From: Acidobacteriota bacterium
GTDB lineage: Bacteria > Acidobacteriota > Terriglobia > Acidiferrales > UBA7541
Assembly: GCA_003224085.1 (NCBI GenBank)
Contig: QHYK01000049.1
Span: forward strand, 1 to 64,000
Direction: 5' to 3'
DNA: 64,000 bases
Part shown: positions 43,253 to 51,069 of the stretch, one piece after another
Layout: each line of letters opens with the position of its first letter
Position numbering within the stretch: the first letter of the stretch is position 1
Made by a program: the position numbers and the translations under genes
Notes under the pieces: generated by a model
Told to the model about the DNA's origin: nothing
Database searches by the model: none
Seen by the model: the letters and a program-made list of their open reading frames with translations, nothing else

Positions 43253-43975
43253 TTAGCGTCGCGGCGAAATCGGGGAGCTGGTTTCCTCCGTCTCAGCTTG
43301 AGAAGGATTCTCAGCCTCTTGCATCTCGGAAGCCAGTGATGAGAATCGCTGCATCACTTCGTTAATCCGCAGAGCCATGCTGTGGATGGTTTTAATTTGC
43401 GCCAGCGACTGCGCGGAGAGTTGCCCCGGCTCGAGAAGAAGTAATTCCGCGTTCCCCAGCACGGAGGTCAGCGCGTTGTTGACGCTGTGCTTCATCTCGA
43501 GCATGTAGCGGCCTAGCGTGGCGTGATTCTCGTTCTTGGCTGCCGCGCGCTCCGCTTGACGTGCCAGCCGCATTGCTTGGACGCGGCGAAGGGATTCCCC
43601 GGCCACGAGCAGAAGCGTTTGCGCCCAATCTTCGCGCAACGGGACGTGCACCAGCCTCGGATATTTGCAACGCAACTGACCGAATTCCTTGGAATCCGCG
43701 GGGGCGCACAAGATGACGGCTGTGGACGGATCAAGCGACCGAAGCAGGTTGCTCAATCTTCCGTCGCGGACCGGGCCCACCACCACCAAATCGCGTGCCG
43801 GCGCTTCCTGTTCCTGCCACAGATCGCTTGTCAGAACCGTCAGCACTGGGGCCTGGCGTTCGGCCTGCCAGCAAGCCGTTAGCAACCGCGCAAAGTCGGT
43901 TTCATCCGTGAGTATGACAACGTTGGCGTGTCGCAAGGAAACCCAGCTCCCAGAGGATTTTTCAATCAAAATCAA
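43253..43975 (-). CDS. Pseudo-receiver plus HisKA-like protein without ATPase domain
   Basis: The 240-residue protein has two parts. Residues about 17-135 alternate strands and helices like a receiver (NVVILTDETDFARLL, RDLVVVGPVRDG, STAVILCAPAD, LVHVPLREDW) but without a clear acceptor Asp. Residues about 150-215 read like a HisKA dimerisation helix pair (LGRYMLEMKHSVNNALTSVLGNAELLLL), with H where the phospho-histidine belongs. No N, G1 or G2 ATP-binding boxes follow, and the protein ends in an acidic tail. It may be a phosphotransfer or scaffold protein in the chemosensory operon. I know no exact family name. Confidence 0.65.
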   Translation of the reverse strand: MILIEKSSGSWVSLRHANVVILTDETDFARLLTACWQAERQAPVLTVLTSDLWQEQEAPARDLVVVGPVRDGRLSNLLRSLDPSTAVILCAPADSKEFGQLRCKYPRLVHVPLREDWAQTLLLVAGESLRRVQAMRLARQAERAAAKNENHATLGRYMLEMKHSVNNALTSVLGNAELLLLEPGQLSAQSLAQIKTIHSMALRINEVMQRFSSLASEMQEAENPSQAETEETSSPISPRR

Positions 43976-43989
43976 ACTGCCGCTGCCAG

Positions 43990-45471
43990 CTACCGCTTCT
44001 CCGCTTCATCCAGCGTCGAAAGCAGCCGTTTCGTGCTAATCCCAAGGTTTACCGCTGCTTCTGTATCTTTTGCTTGCTTGGCCACGTCGACGCGCTCCTG
44101 CAACCGCGTCACTTCCGCGCGTGCCATATTCATGGCCCTGTCGAGCGAGGTGCCGTTTCCGGTTTCCTTGGCGGATTCCATCGCTGCGGCCACCAGCACT
44201 CGCGCAACGACGGCACGCCGCAGACCATCGGCCGACGGCCCGTCTTCGCTCACGAACGCCGTGACTTCCCACGACGACAACAGGATGCGTGCACCGCCAA
44301 TCTTCACCGTGGTCATGGAACGTCCGCGGGAAGGAGGCGTGGCGATCAACTGCTCCCAGATTTGCTCCATGCAGGTTTCAAAGTCCAACCCTGCGCCGGG
44401 CTCGACTTCCGCCGTGCCCAAGGCCCTGGACGCATCTTTCGATTTCGTCTTGGAGCTGGAATCTTTGAGTCCCGGAGCGGCTTTCTTTGCAGGCAAACTC
44501 GGTTTCAAAGCTTCTAGCGGCCCTTTCTTGGAGGCGTTTTGTGTGGAACTCGCCGCTTTGGCCAGGGCCTGCTCCACGTCGCTGCGCAATCCCAGCAGGT
44601 TTTCGAAGGCCTGGTTGACGGTTCTTTCCGTATACTCTTGCTGGAAAGGTTGTTTCCACTCGTGGGCAATCTTCCGAATCTTGCTGAGCGGCTCACCGCC
44701 CACCAATCCAGCATGGTGGCAGTCCATGGTTCGCACGCCGGCTGCCAGTAATTGGTCCACGTCTGCGCGGATGGCGATCAAATCCGCGTGCATCAATTCG
44801 ATCAGCGTCCTGCGGAGCAGAAAATTGAACCGGATGAATGCCAGCAGGGCTGCAGGGTCATAAAACATTCCGCCGGCTGATTCTTTCACCTTTCTGCCTT
44901 CCGCTATGAAGTTGGTTTTCAGAATCTCTCTCAAGCTGCGGAAACCGCGCAGCGCCGCGATCATTTTTTCGAGCGGCGCGCACCAGTCCAGAGGCGTGGC
45001 ATCCACATCGCCGAGCACAGGCAGCATCACCTGGGCCACGTCGCTGAGTTCTATCTGCTTGTGGTAGATCTTCGGAGGTACTTCCAGTGCAAAGTACTGC
45101 GCCAACAGGAAATCGATCTTGTCGCGGTCCACATTGCTTTTCTGCGTCTTCCGCAAATGCCTCGCAATCAGCGCGCGCAGCCTGCTTTCGCTGTCGTTCA
45201 GCGTGGTCATCTGAAGAAGATGGCGAAGGTGATGAACCATCACCTGTTGATCCATGCTGTCCAGCCATTCATGCACATCGCTGAAGAGTTCGATGTCCGG
45301 CTTTTCGGGTAGATTGCGCTTGGCTTGCGGGAAGGGAACTTCGGTTTCAAGCTGCTTGGCCAACGCCAGGTAAATGGGAAAAACCTCGCATGCCTCTTTC
45401 CACTGCACCATGCGAGGATTCTCCGGCCGCCGCGGCGCGGGAATATTCAAGGTTGTGGTCGTCTTGTTCAC
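43990..45471 (-). CDS. Unrecognised 493-residue protein in chemosensory operon
   Basis: I do not recognise this family. The protein is soluble, with no signal or membrane helix. Residues 1-310 are mostly helical and include LDSMDQQVMVHHLRHLLQM, a long FIRFNFLLRRTLIELMHADL segment and TMDCHHAGL. A Lys/Ser-rich linker (about 312-355) follows, then a second domain with TTVKIGGARILLSSWEVTAFVSEDG and a helical tail. Its ATG overlaps the stop of the PilZ-like gene by four bases, and it ends 14 bases before the HisKA-like gene, so it is clearly part of the operon. A structural or scaffold role is only a guess. Confidence 0.8.
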   Translation of the reverse strand: MNKTTTTLNIPAPRRPENPRMVQWKEACEVFPIYLALAKQLETEVPFPQAKRNLPEKPDIELFSDVHEWLDSMDQQVMVHHLRHLLQMTTLNDSESRLRALIARHLRKTQKSNVDRDKIDFLLAQYFALEVPPKIYHKQIELSDVAQVMLPVLGDVDATPLDWCAPLEKMIAALRGFRSLREILKTNFIAEGRKVKESAGGMFYDPAALLAFIRFNFLLRRTLIELMHADLIAIRADVDQLLAAGVRTMDCHHAGLVGGEPLSKIRKIAHEWKQPFQQEYTERTVNQAFENLLGLRSDVEQALAKAASSTQNASKKGPLEALKPSLPAKKAAPGLKDSSSKTKSKDASRALGTAEVEPGAGLDFETCMEQIWEQLIATPPSRGRSMTTVKIGGARILLSSWEVTAFVSEDGPSADGLRRAVVARVLVAAAMESAKETGNGTSLDRAMNMARAEVTRLQERVDVAKQAKDTEAAVNLGISTKRLLSTLDEAEKR

Positions 45472-45821
45472 GATCGTTTCATCACCCAGTCGCAGGGACC
45501 TTGCAAAAACCGCACGGCCACCGCTTTGCGTCCTTCGTGATACTGCACGGCATCGACGGTGGCCTCCGCGAGGTACCCTTGCGGCCTGGCTTCGAGCCTT
45601 ACCCGGTCGCCGAACTCCAGGGGCAGCGTCGAAAGAAAGATCGCGTGATACGCGTTGCCAAACTCGACGATGGTCGCCTCCCGCAAGATCGTCGTGCCGC
45701 CCAGCGGTGATGTTACCTGGACCGGAACACGCACGGCGCTGGCTTGCGGGAAGAAGCGCGCCAGCTGCTCCGCGCAGCTTTTTTCATTGGCCACCAGTGT
45801 CGAACCGCCGGTTCTTCCCAC
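45468..45821 (-). CDS. PilZ-like small protein, first gene of leftward operon
   Basis: The 117-residue product (GTG start at 45821) is all-beta in appearance: AVRVPVQVTSP, TILREATIVEFGNAYHAIFLSTLPLEFGDRVRLEARPQG, then ATVDAVQYHEGRKAVAVRFLQGP. This follows the PilZ beta-barrel pattern, including the final vavRFl strand. The c-di-GMP signature RxxxR and D/NxSxxG are not visible, so ligand binding is doubtful. It leads the operon 82 bases downstream of the predicted sigma-54 start site. Confidence 0.6.
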   Translation of the reverse strand: MGRTGGSTLVANEKSCAEQLARFFPQASAVRVPVQVTSPLGGTTILREATIVEFGNAYHAIFLSTLPLEFGDRVRLEARPQGYLAEATVDAVQYHEGRKAVAVRFLQGPCDWVMKRS

Positions 45822-45914
45822 TTCACCTCACAACTTTGTTTCTGGAACTGTCTGTCGCAACGTGATCAGAGACACTTCTTGCCACCGCAGGCGCAGACTT
45901 CCGCTGACAAACGT

Positions 45915-45929
45915 GCACGAGGCGAGCCA
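45915..45929 (-). promoter_or_regulatory. Sigma-54-type promoter of leftward chemosensory operon
   Basis: Minus-strand TGGCTC-GCCTC-GTGC matches the -24/-12 consensus TGGCAC-N5-TTGC at all but two defined positions, and the GG and GC dinucleotides have the required ten-base spacing. Transcription would begin near 45903, leaving an 82-base leader before the GTG of the PilZ-like gene. Confidence 0.55.
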
Positions 45930-46011
45930 AAGAAATTTAAAGATGGCGGATGGTGAAGGTGAAGAAAAAGAAGGACTTAGAATTTCCTCGCGGCGCGCAG
46001 CGAGGGGGAAT

Positions 46012-46079
46012 GTCTCAGCGTGAAACGATAGCGTCTCAGCAGCTCCCCGAGCGAGATCAACAAGACGGCTTCCTGAGAC
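46012..46079. promoter_or_regulatory. Heptamer cluster (candidate enhancer), left
   Basis: GTCTCAG occurs at 46012-46018 and 46033-46039, exactly 21 bases apart (two helical turns), and as its complement CTGAGAC at 46073-46079. They lie 83-165 bases upstream of the leftward sigma-54-type promoter, a normal enhancer distance. The rest of 45822-46090 shows no gene. Confidence 0.5.
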
Positions 46080-46090
46080 GCGTGACCGGG

Positions 46091-47509
46091 CTAAGAAGGC
46101 GGCGTCGATTCCACTTCACCGCTGTCTCCGTCATCGCCTTTGAGGGCTATGTTGTAACGTTTCAGCTTGCGATAGAGCGTGGCGCGGCTGATGCCCAACA
46201 TTTTGCCTGCCAGCGCTTTGTCGCCGTGGGCCTGCTCGAAAACCCTTAGAATGGTCATCCGCTCCATTTCAGCCAGCGCCGTTGTGGAGAGGGAGCTGGA
46301 TTCCGGAGCGCGGGCTGAGCCCCCTTCGGCTTGTTCGGCGCGGATCGCGGGTGGTAGATCGGCGACGTCGATGGTTCTGCCGTCGCCGAGCGTCACCGCG
46401 CGAGCAATGCAATTCTCGAGTTCGCGTACATTCCCCGGCCAATCGTATTGCAGCAGGCTTTTCATCGCCGCCGGGGTCACCTGGATTTGCGAGCCCTTTG
46501 CGTAGCGGTCAAGGAAGTGATGCACAAGCACGGGGATGTCCGAACGGCGGTCGCGCAGGGAAGGGAGGTGGACGGTCACCACATTCAGGCGGAAATACAA
46601 ATCCTTTCGAAAGGTCCCCGCGCGATAGGCGGCTTCCAGGTCACGATTGGTCGCCGCGATCACGCGCACATCAACCGTCGCGCGCTCATTGCTCCCCACC
46701 GGCCGTACTTCTTTTTCTTGCAGCACCCGAAGCAGTTTTGCCTGCATCTCCAAGGGCAGCTCGCCGATCTCGTCGAGAAAGATTGTTCCCCCATTGGCCG
46801 CCTGAAACAAACCCGCTTTCGATTTCGTGGCCCCGGTAAAAGCGCCTTTTTCGTATCCGAAAAGCTCGCTCTCCATTAGCGTAGGAACCAGCGACCCGCA
46901 GTCCACCGCCACAAACGGCGTCTGTGCCATGGAGCCGCGAAAGTGAATCGCGCGCGCCGCTAATTCCTTGCCGGTACCGCTCTCGCCAGAAATCAAGACC
47001 GGTGTCCGCGTGTCCTTAAGCCGCGCGATCATGCGCAACACGTCTTGGATATGAGCCGAAGTTCCGATGATGCCGTCCAGCTTGTCTTCGGTAGTGACGC
47101 GTTCCCGCAGAAATTCGTTTTCCGTGACTAGATGCACTTTCTCCGCCATGCGCTGCAGCAGCAGACGCATTTTCTCCACGCGAAACGGCTTTTCGATGTA
47201 GTCGTACGCTCCCAGCTTCATGGCATCCACAGCCGACTCGATGGAGGCGTGGCCGGTCATGATGGCAATTTCCGCGTGGGGCAGAAGCCTTTTTGTTTGT
47301 TTCAAAAGCTCGACCCCCGACATCGCCGGCAACTTCAAATCCGTCAGGATGAGGTCCGGCGCATCCGATTCCAGCCGCCTCAGAGCTGCTTCTGCGCTCT
47401 CTGCTTCCGTGCAGACGTAGCCTAGCGTGTTGCCGATGGTCATGCACAGCCGGCGGATGCTCTGCTCGTCATCCACAACCAGCAATCGCGTTTTCATCTC
47501 TTCGCTCAT
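46091..47509 (-). CDS. NtrC-family sigma-54-dependent response regulator
   Basis: The 472-residue protein has a receiver with acceptor D57 ([13 protein letters not shown]), an AAA+ domain with Walker A GESGTGKE (175-182), the sigma-54 contact loop GAFTGA (222-227) and Walker B IFLDEIGE, and a Fis-type helix-turn-helix at the end ([24 protein letters not shown]). All residues needed for activator function are present. It is the last gene of the kinase-receiver-activator operon, joined by four-base overlaps. It is the obvious candidate to act at the two heptamer clusters that bracket its operon. Confidence 0.95.
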   Translation of the reverse strand: MSEEMKTRLLVVDDEQSIRRLCMTIGNTLGYVCTEAESAEAALRRLESDAPDLILTDLKLPAMSGVELLKQTKRLLPHAEIAIMTGHASIESAVDAMKLGAYDYIEKPFRVEKMRLLLQRMAEKVHLVTENEFLRERVTTEDKLDGIIGTSAHIQDVLRMIARLKDTRTPVLISGESGTGKELAARAIHFRGSMAQTPFVAVDCGSLVPTLMESELFGYEKGAFTGATKSKAGLFQAANGGTIFLDEIGELPLEMQAKLLRVLQEKEVRPVGSNERATVDVRVIAATNRDLEAAYRAGTFRKDLYFRLNVVTVHLPSLRDRRSDIPVLVHHFLDRYAKGSQIQVTPAAMKSLLQYDWPGNVRELENCIARAVTLGDGRTIDVADLPPAIRAEQAEGGSARAPESSSLSTTALAEMERMTILRVFEQAHGDKALAGKMLGISRATLYRKLKRYNIALKGDDGDSGEVESTPPS

Positions 47510-47904
47510 GGTTTTCCGAAAGTCTTCTCCACCGCTGCGATCAATTGCTGCACCCGAAACGGTTTCTCAATGCAAGGCGTCCCGCTTTGCGCTAAAAAGG
47601 TCTGCGTTTCGCTGTTGGCCGTATCTCCGCTAATCAGAATGATTCGCGACTTCAGTTCCGGCCGGTGTTTCTGAATCCACTCATGCACTTCCGCGCCATT
47701 CACCGCGCCCGGCATTCGAATGTCGGAGATCACACCGGCGTAGCGCCCCTTGGAAAGCTGTTTCAACCCGTCCTCTCCCGAAGATGCATGCACTACCGAG
47801 TATCCCCGCCGCTCCAGCGCCGCGCGCAAAAACGCAATCACCGATGGCTCATCCTCAATCAGCAAAATGGGCCGCTTAACAGAAACTGCCGGCTGCGCGC
47901 TCAT
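47506..47904 (-). CDS. Single-domain response regulator
   Basis: The 132-residue receiver has E17/D18/E19 (LLIEDEP), acceptor D61 (GVISDIRMPGAVNGAEV), S/T in LISGDTA, and lysine in CIEKPFRV. It lies between the kinase and the NtrC-type regulator and overlaps each by four bases (ATGA). It could compete for phosphate from the kinase or relay it; no Hpt is encoded in this operon. Confidence 0.9.
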   Translation of the reverse strand: MSAQPAVSVKRPILLIEDEPSVIAFLRAALERRGYSVVHASSGEDGLKQLSKGRYAGVISDIRMPGAVNGAEVHEWIQKHRPELKSRIILISGDTANSETQTFLAQSGTPCIEKPFRVQQLIAAVEKTFGKP

Positions 47905-50342
47905 TGCCCTGCCTCTTTCGTCGCGGCCGCTGCCAAGGCGCCCTCAGTTGCCACGGGTATGCGCACCGCGAACGTGCTTCCCGCGCCGCCCTCGTTGTTC
48001 CAGCACTGAATCTCGCCGCCATGCGCGCGCACAATCCCATAGCAAATGCTGAGTCCCAGCCCCGTTCCTTTGCCCGCCTGCTTCGTCGTGTAGAAGGGAT
48101 CAAAAATCCGCTGCGTGTCCGTGATCCCTGTCCCATTGTCAGTGACGGCCACTTCAATCATTTCCCCTTGCCGCCCCGTTCGAATCTTGATCTGGCCGCG
48201 CCTCCCCGTCTCCTGCACCGCGTCATACGCATTGTTCAAAATATTCAGAAAGACTTGCTGCAATTGTTGTACGTCGCCCAATGCGGGCGGCAGCGCTTCT
48301 TCAAATTCCTCCGTCACTTCCACGCCGTGACTTGCAAAATCGTAGCTGCGCAGCTTTATCGTCTGTCGAAGCACGTTATGTACTTGCACCAATTCGCGCT
48401 GCACCGGCCGCTGGCGCGCGAAGCTCAGCAAATCCTGGACAATATCTTTCGTTCGCTGCGTTTCCTGCAAAATAATCTTCAAATCTCCTTGTGCCGACGC
48501 GGGAACCTCGGGATTCTCTAGCAATAAATCCGTAAACCCGAGAATCGCCGCCAACGGATTGTTGACTTCGTGCGCTACGCCGGAAACCAACCGTCCGATC
48601 GTGGCCATCTTTTCGCTGTGCGCCAGTTTCGCCTGGAGCAGCACGGCATCCGTGATATCCGTCATCACCACCACGACGCTGTTGACCGTGTTCTGCTCGT
48701 CACGCATCGGGCTCAAGCTGATGGAAAAATGCCCCATCGAGCCGTCGCTTCGTTTCGCGCGCAACTCCAGGTTTTCCACCTGATGTCCGTGCGCCGTGGT
48801 TTCCAGCGCGGCATCAAAATCGGACCGCTGTGAAGCTTCGACCCAATCGACGAGCCGGTGTCCGATCAATTCGCTTTCCTGATAGCCTTCCTCATAGCAC
48901 CGCCGGTTCGCGTAGCTGATCAATCCGGCGGTATCCAGCACCAGAATCATACTTTGCGTGGTATTCAATATCTTCTGGTTGAAATCGCGTTCGCGCTGCA
49001 ATTGTGCCTGAAACGACTTTTGCTCCGTCACGTCCAGCATCAGCCCGCGAATTTGCACGATGCGGCCACGCGCGTCGTGCACCGCGGTGATGTTTTGCAG
49101 CGTGTGCAGCAGCGTTCCGTCCTTCCGCCGCAACGTTTCCTCGTAATTGCGCAGCACGCCTTTTTCGGCCAGCGCCGCCAGGAATTTATCGCGCGCCTGG
49201 GGCTCGGGATAGAGGTGCGGACTCACATCGACGCGCAGCAATTCTTCGCGCGACCCGTAACCCAGCATCCGAACCATCGCGTCATTTAGGTCCAGGAAGC
49301 GCCCTTCCGGAGTGGCAAAGAACAGTCCTTCTTGAATGCTGTCAAACAGTTCGCGATAGCGCCGCTCTGCTTCCCGCCGGTCCGTAATGTCTTTCAGAAC
49401 ATGAATCGTTCTCGTATCGTCGTCGGTCGCCCCCGGCGTGCGCGACGTGGAAATCAGAAAAATCCTCTCGGGCGACGCCGCCACGTATTCTTCGCGGGTA
49501 CGCTGCGTATCGCGGCAAAACGGGCAGGGCAAATCGCTTCGCGCTTCGGCAATCTGCCGTAGGCTGCTCATCGCTTCGCCAACCAGCGCCACCGGCGGGA
49601 CTCCTAGATAGGACGCCAGCGATCGGTTGGTTCTTACGATTTTCCACGAACGGTCATGCACCACGATGTAATCGCTGATCGCGTCTATGTCTTCCACCCA
49701 CTGCCGCTTGGACCGCTCCAGTTGTGAAAACCGCTGGAAGTTCTCAAGGGAAAGCGCGGCGTGACTCGCCAGCGCTTGCAGCAGCCGTTTTTCTTCCTGG
49801 CCGAGTGATCTCTTCTTCCCGAACAAACAGAGCGTTCCCAGCTTTTCCTTGTTGCTCGAGGCGATTCGAACGAAAACTACTGTCCCCGGTTGTTCTCCTC
49901 CCGGCAAGCTTGTGGCGATGTCCTTCGGCAAGGCGCGTGTTTCCATCTCGCTGTCGACTTCTTGCGCCTTGGTGAGCAGCCATTCCGTTGCCGAAGGGAA
50001 TGTTGGGCCCCGTTTCCCGGGCATCTCGTGGAATTCCGATTCACGGCCTTTATACACAATGACCGCGCCCCAGCTGGCTTCCAGCATCCGGGCCGCACGA
50101 AGCGCAAACTGTTCCAGAAAATTCGAAAGATGCTGCGACTGCGCTGCCTCCACGGCAAGGTCCATCAGCTCGTCCGCGTTACGGACCGTCGCAGACCGTA
50201 GGTGTGCCTTTCCCGCTGAGGCCGTGCGTCTTCGTGCGCGCGCACATTTTTGGCCGCTTAATGACAAGAGGGAACTATCCTGAGTCTCAATTTTGCGAGT
50301 GATCCCACAATCCCTGACTTCCAACCTACCCGTTTGTCTCAT
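47901..50342 (-). CDS. Multi-PAS sensor histidine kinase
   Basis: This kinase has up to 813 residues. A GAF-like domain (about 60-205) precedes three PAS domains (from about 215, 325 and 445), the HisKA with H in SGVAHEVNNPLAAILGF, and an HATPase with NILNNAYDAV, DNGTGI and GTGLGLSICYGIV. No membrane helix is present, so sensing is cytoplasmic. The first PAS carries a C-P-F-C pair. The start is uncertain: ATG 50342 places repeated heptamers inside the gene, and ATG 50165, at the edge of the GAF domain, is an alternative. It should phosphorylate the receiver and the NtrC-type regulator encoded next to it. Confidence 0.9.
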   Translation of the reverse strand: MRQTGRLEVRDCGITRKIETQDSSLLSLSGQKCARARRRTASAGKAHLRSATVRNADELMDLAVEAAQSQHLSNFLEQFALRAARMLEASWGAVIVYKGRESEFHEMPGKRGPTFPSATEWLLTKAQEVDSEMETRALPKDIATSLPGGEQPGTVVFVRIASSNKEKLGTLCLFGKKRSLGQEEKRLLQALASHAALSLENFQRFSQLERSKRQWVEDIDAISDYIVVHDRSWKIVRTNRSLASYLGVPPVALVGEAMSSLRQIAEARSDLPCPFCRDTQRTREEYVAASPERIFLISTSRTPGATDDDTRTIHVLKDITDRREAERRYRELFDSIQEGLFFATPEGRFLDLNDAMVRMLGYGSREELLRVDVSPHLYPEPQARDKFLAALAEKGVLRNYEETLRRKDGTLLHTLQNITAVHDARGRIVQIRGLMLDVTEQKSFQAQLQRERDFNQKILNTTQSMILVLDTAGLISYANRRCYEEGYQESELIGHRLVDWVEASQRSDFDAALETTAHGHQVENLELRAKRSDGSMGHFSISLSPMRDEQNTVNSVVVVMTDITDAVLLQAKLAHSEKMATIGRLVSGVAHEVNNPLAAILGFTDLLLENPEVPASAQGDLKIILQETQRTKDIVQDLLSFARQRPVQRELVQVHNVLRQTIKLRSYDFASHGVEVTEEFEEALPPALGDVQQLQQVFLNILNNAYDAVQETGRRGQIKIRTGRQGEMIEVAVTDNGTGITDTQRIFDPFYTTKQAGKGTGLGLSICYGIVRAHGGEIQCWNNEGGAGSTFAVRIPVATEGALAAAATKEAGQ

Positions 50343-50459
50343 TCTGAGTCAATGACCGGCGCGTACCATGTTGCGAAATTGCCTACGGCTGACGGCCCCA
50401 TCTATCCGTCTTCGTCTCAGCCTGAGACCCCCCGAGCGCTAGCAGCCAGGCTCTGAGAC
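50284..50459. promoter_or_regulatory. Heptamer cluster (candidate enhancer), right
   Basis: The perfect palindrome GTCTCAGCCTGAGAC spans 50414-50428 and another CTGAGAC lies at 50453-50459. Near matches are GTCTCATTCTGAGTC at 50336-50350 and GTCTCA at 50284-50289. The sites stand 120-300 bases upstream of the rightward sigma-54-type promoter and also cover the likely upstream region of the kinase operon. Confidence 0.5.
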
Positions 50460-50579
50460 GGGCCAAGTCTGTTCTGATTCTGCAATTGCTCTCCGCGCGC
50501 CCGTCTAACTTTTTATTTGTCTATTGGTTACGGCCCAGCTGTTGACGGTCGTCGCGAACTTTTTTCGTCGAAGCTGGCA

Positions 50580-50594
50580 TGGCATCCGACGTGC
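50580..50594 (+). promoter_or_regulatory. Sigma-54-type promoter of rightward chemosensory operon
   Basis: TGGCAT-CCGAC-GTGC matches the -24/-12 consensus with two deviations and correct GG/GC spacing. Transcription would start near 50606, 36 bases before the ATG at 50642, which follows GGGGGA. Confidence 0.55.
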
Positions 50595-50641
50595 CTTTCT
50601 CTTGCTGGGGTATCTCTATTCCCTAAGGGGGACGGTGTCGA

Positions 50642-50989
50642 ATGAGATTCAGCAGGTGGAGAAAGGTCGCGCTGGCCGCTGGCGCGCTGGTCTTTCTGTC
50701 AGGAGTTTCGGTGCGCGCTCAAAGTGGAAGCACCGATGAGTCCAGGCGCAAAGTGAAGAGCAAGGTGGCCCCGGTCTATCCGGAACTCGCCCGGCGCATG
50801 AACGTCGCGGGCAAGGTCAAGATTGAAGTGGTCATCAGCCCCGATGGGCATGTGAAGACCGCGCGTGTTGTCGGCGGGCACCCCTTGCTGGTTCAGGCGT
50901 GCCAGGACGCGTTGAAGGAGTGGAAGTTCGCACCGGCCCCGGAAGAAACCACGCAGATTGTGGAATTCGAGTTTCGCGCCACGGAGTGA
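50642..50989 (+). CDS. Exported TonB C-terminal domain protein
   Basis: The 115-residue protein has an N-terminal export signal (KVALAAGALVFLSGVSVRAQ) and then a single TonB C-terminal domain: VYPELARRMNVAGKVKIEVVISPDGHVKTARVVGG then LLVQACQDALKEWKFAPA. It lacks the membrane anchor kept in the mature energy transducer and the Pro-rich spacer, so it cannot work as a classical TonB. Cleavage after RAQ would release it to the periplasm. It heads the chemosensory operon, 80 bases before the MCP gene, so it may be a periplasmic partner of that receptor. This is inference. Confidence 0.85.
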   Translation: MRFSRWRKVALAAGALVFLSGVSVRAQSGSTDESRRKVKSKVAPVYPELARRMNVAGKVKIEVVISPDGHVKTARVVGGHPLLVQACQDALKEWKFAPAPEETTQIVEFEFRATE

Positions 50990-51069
50990 ACCTCGGGGTG
51001 CTCAGAAAAGGTTGACCAGACGCAGATCGACGCACGCTGCGCTGTCGCGGGGAGTGGAGGCATTTCGCA

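Noticed and set aside
50150-50450. A sigma-54 promoter for the kinase operon on the minus strand
   Set aside because: I scanned for GC-N10-CC spacing on the plus strand and found no match with correct spacing, so no such promoter is claimed.
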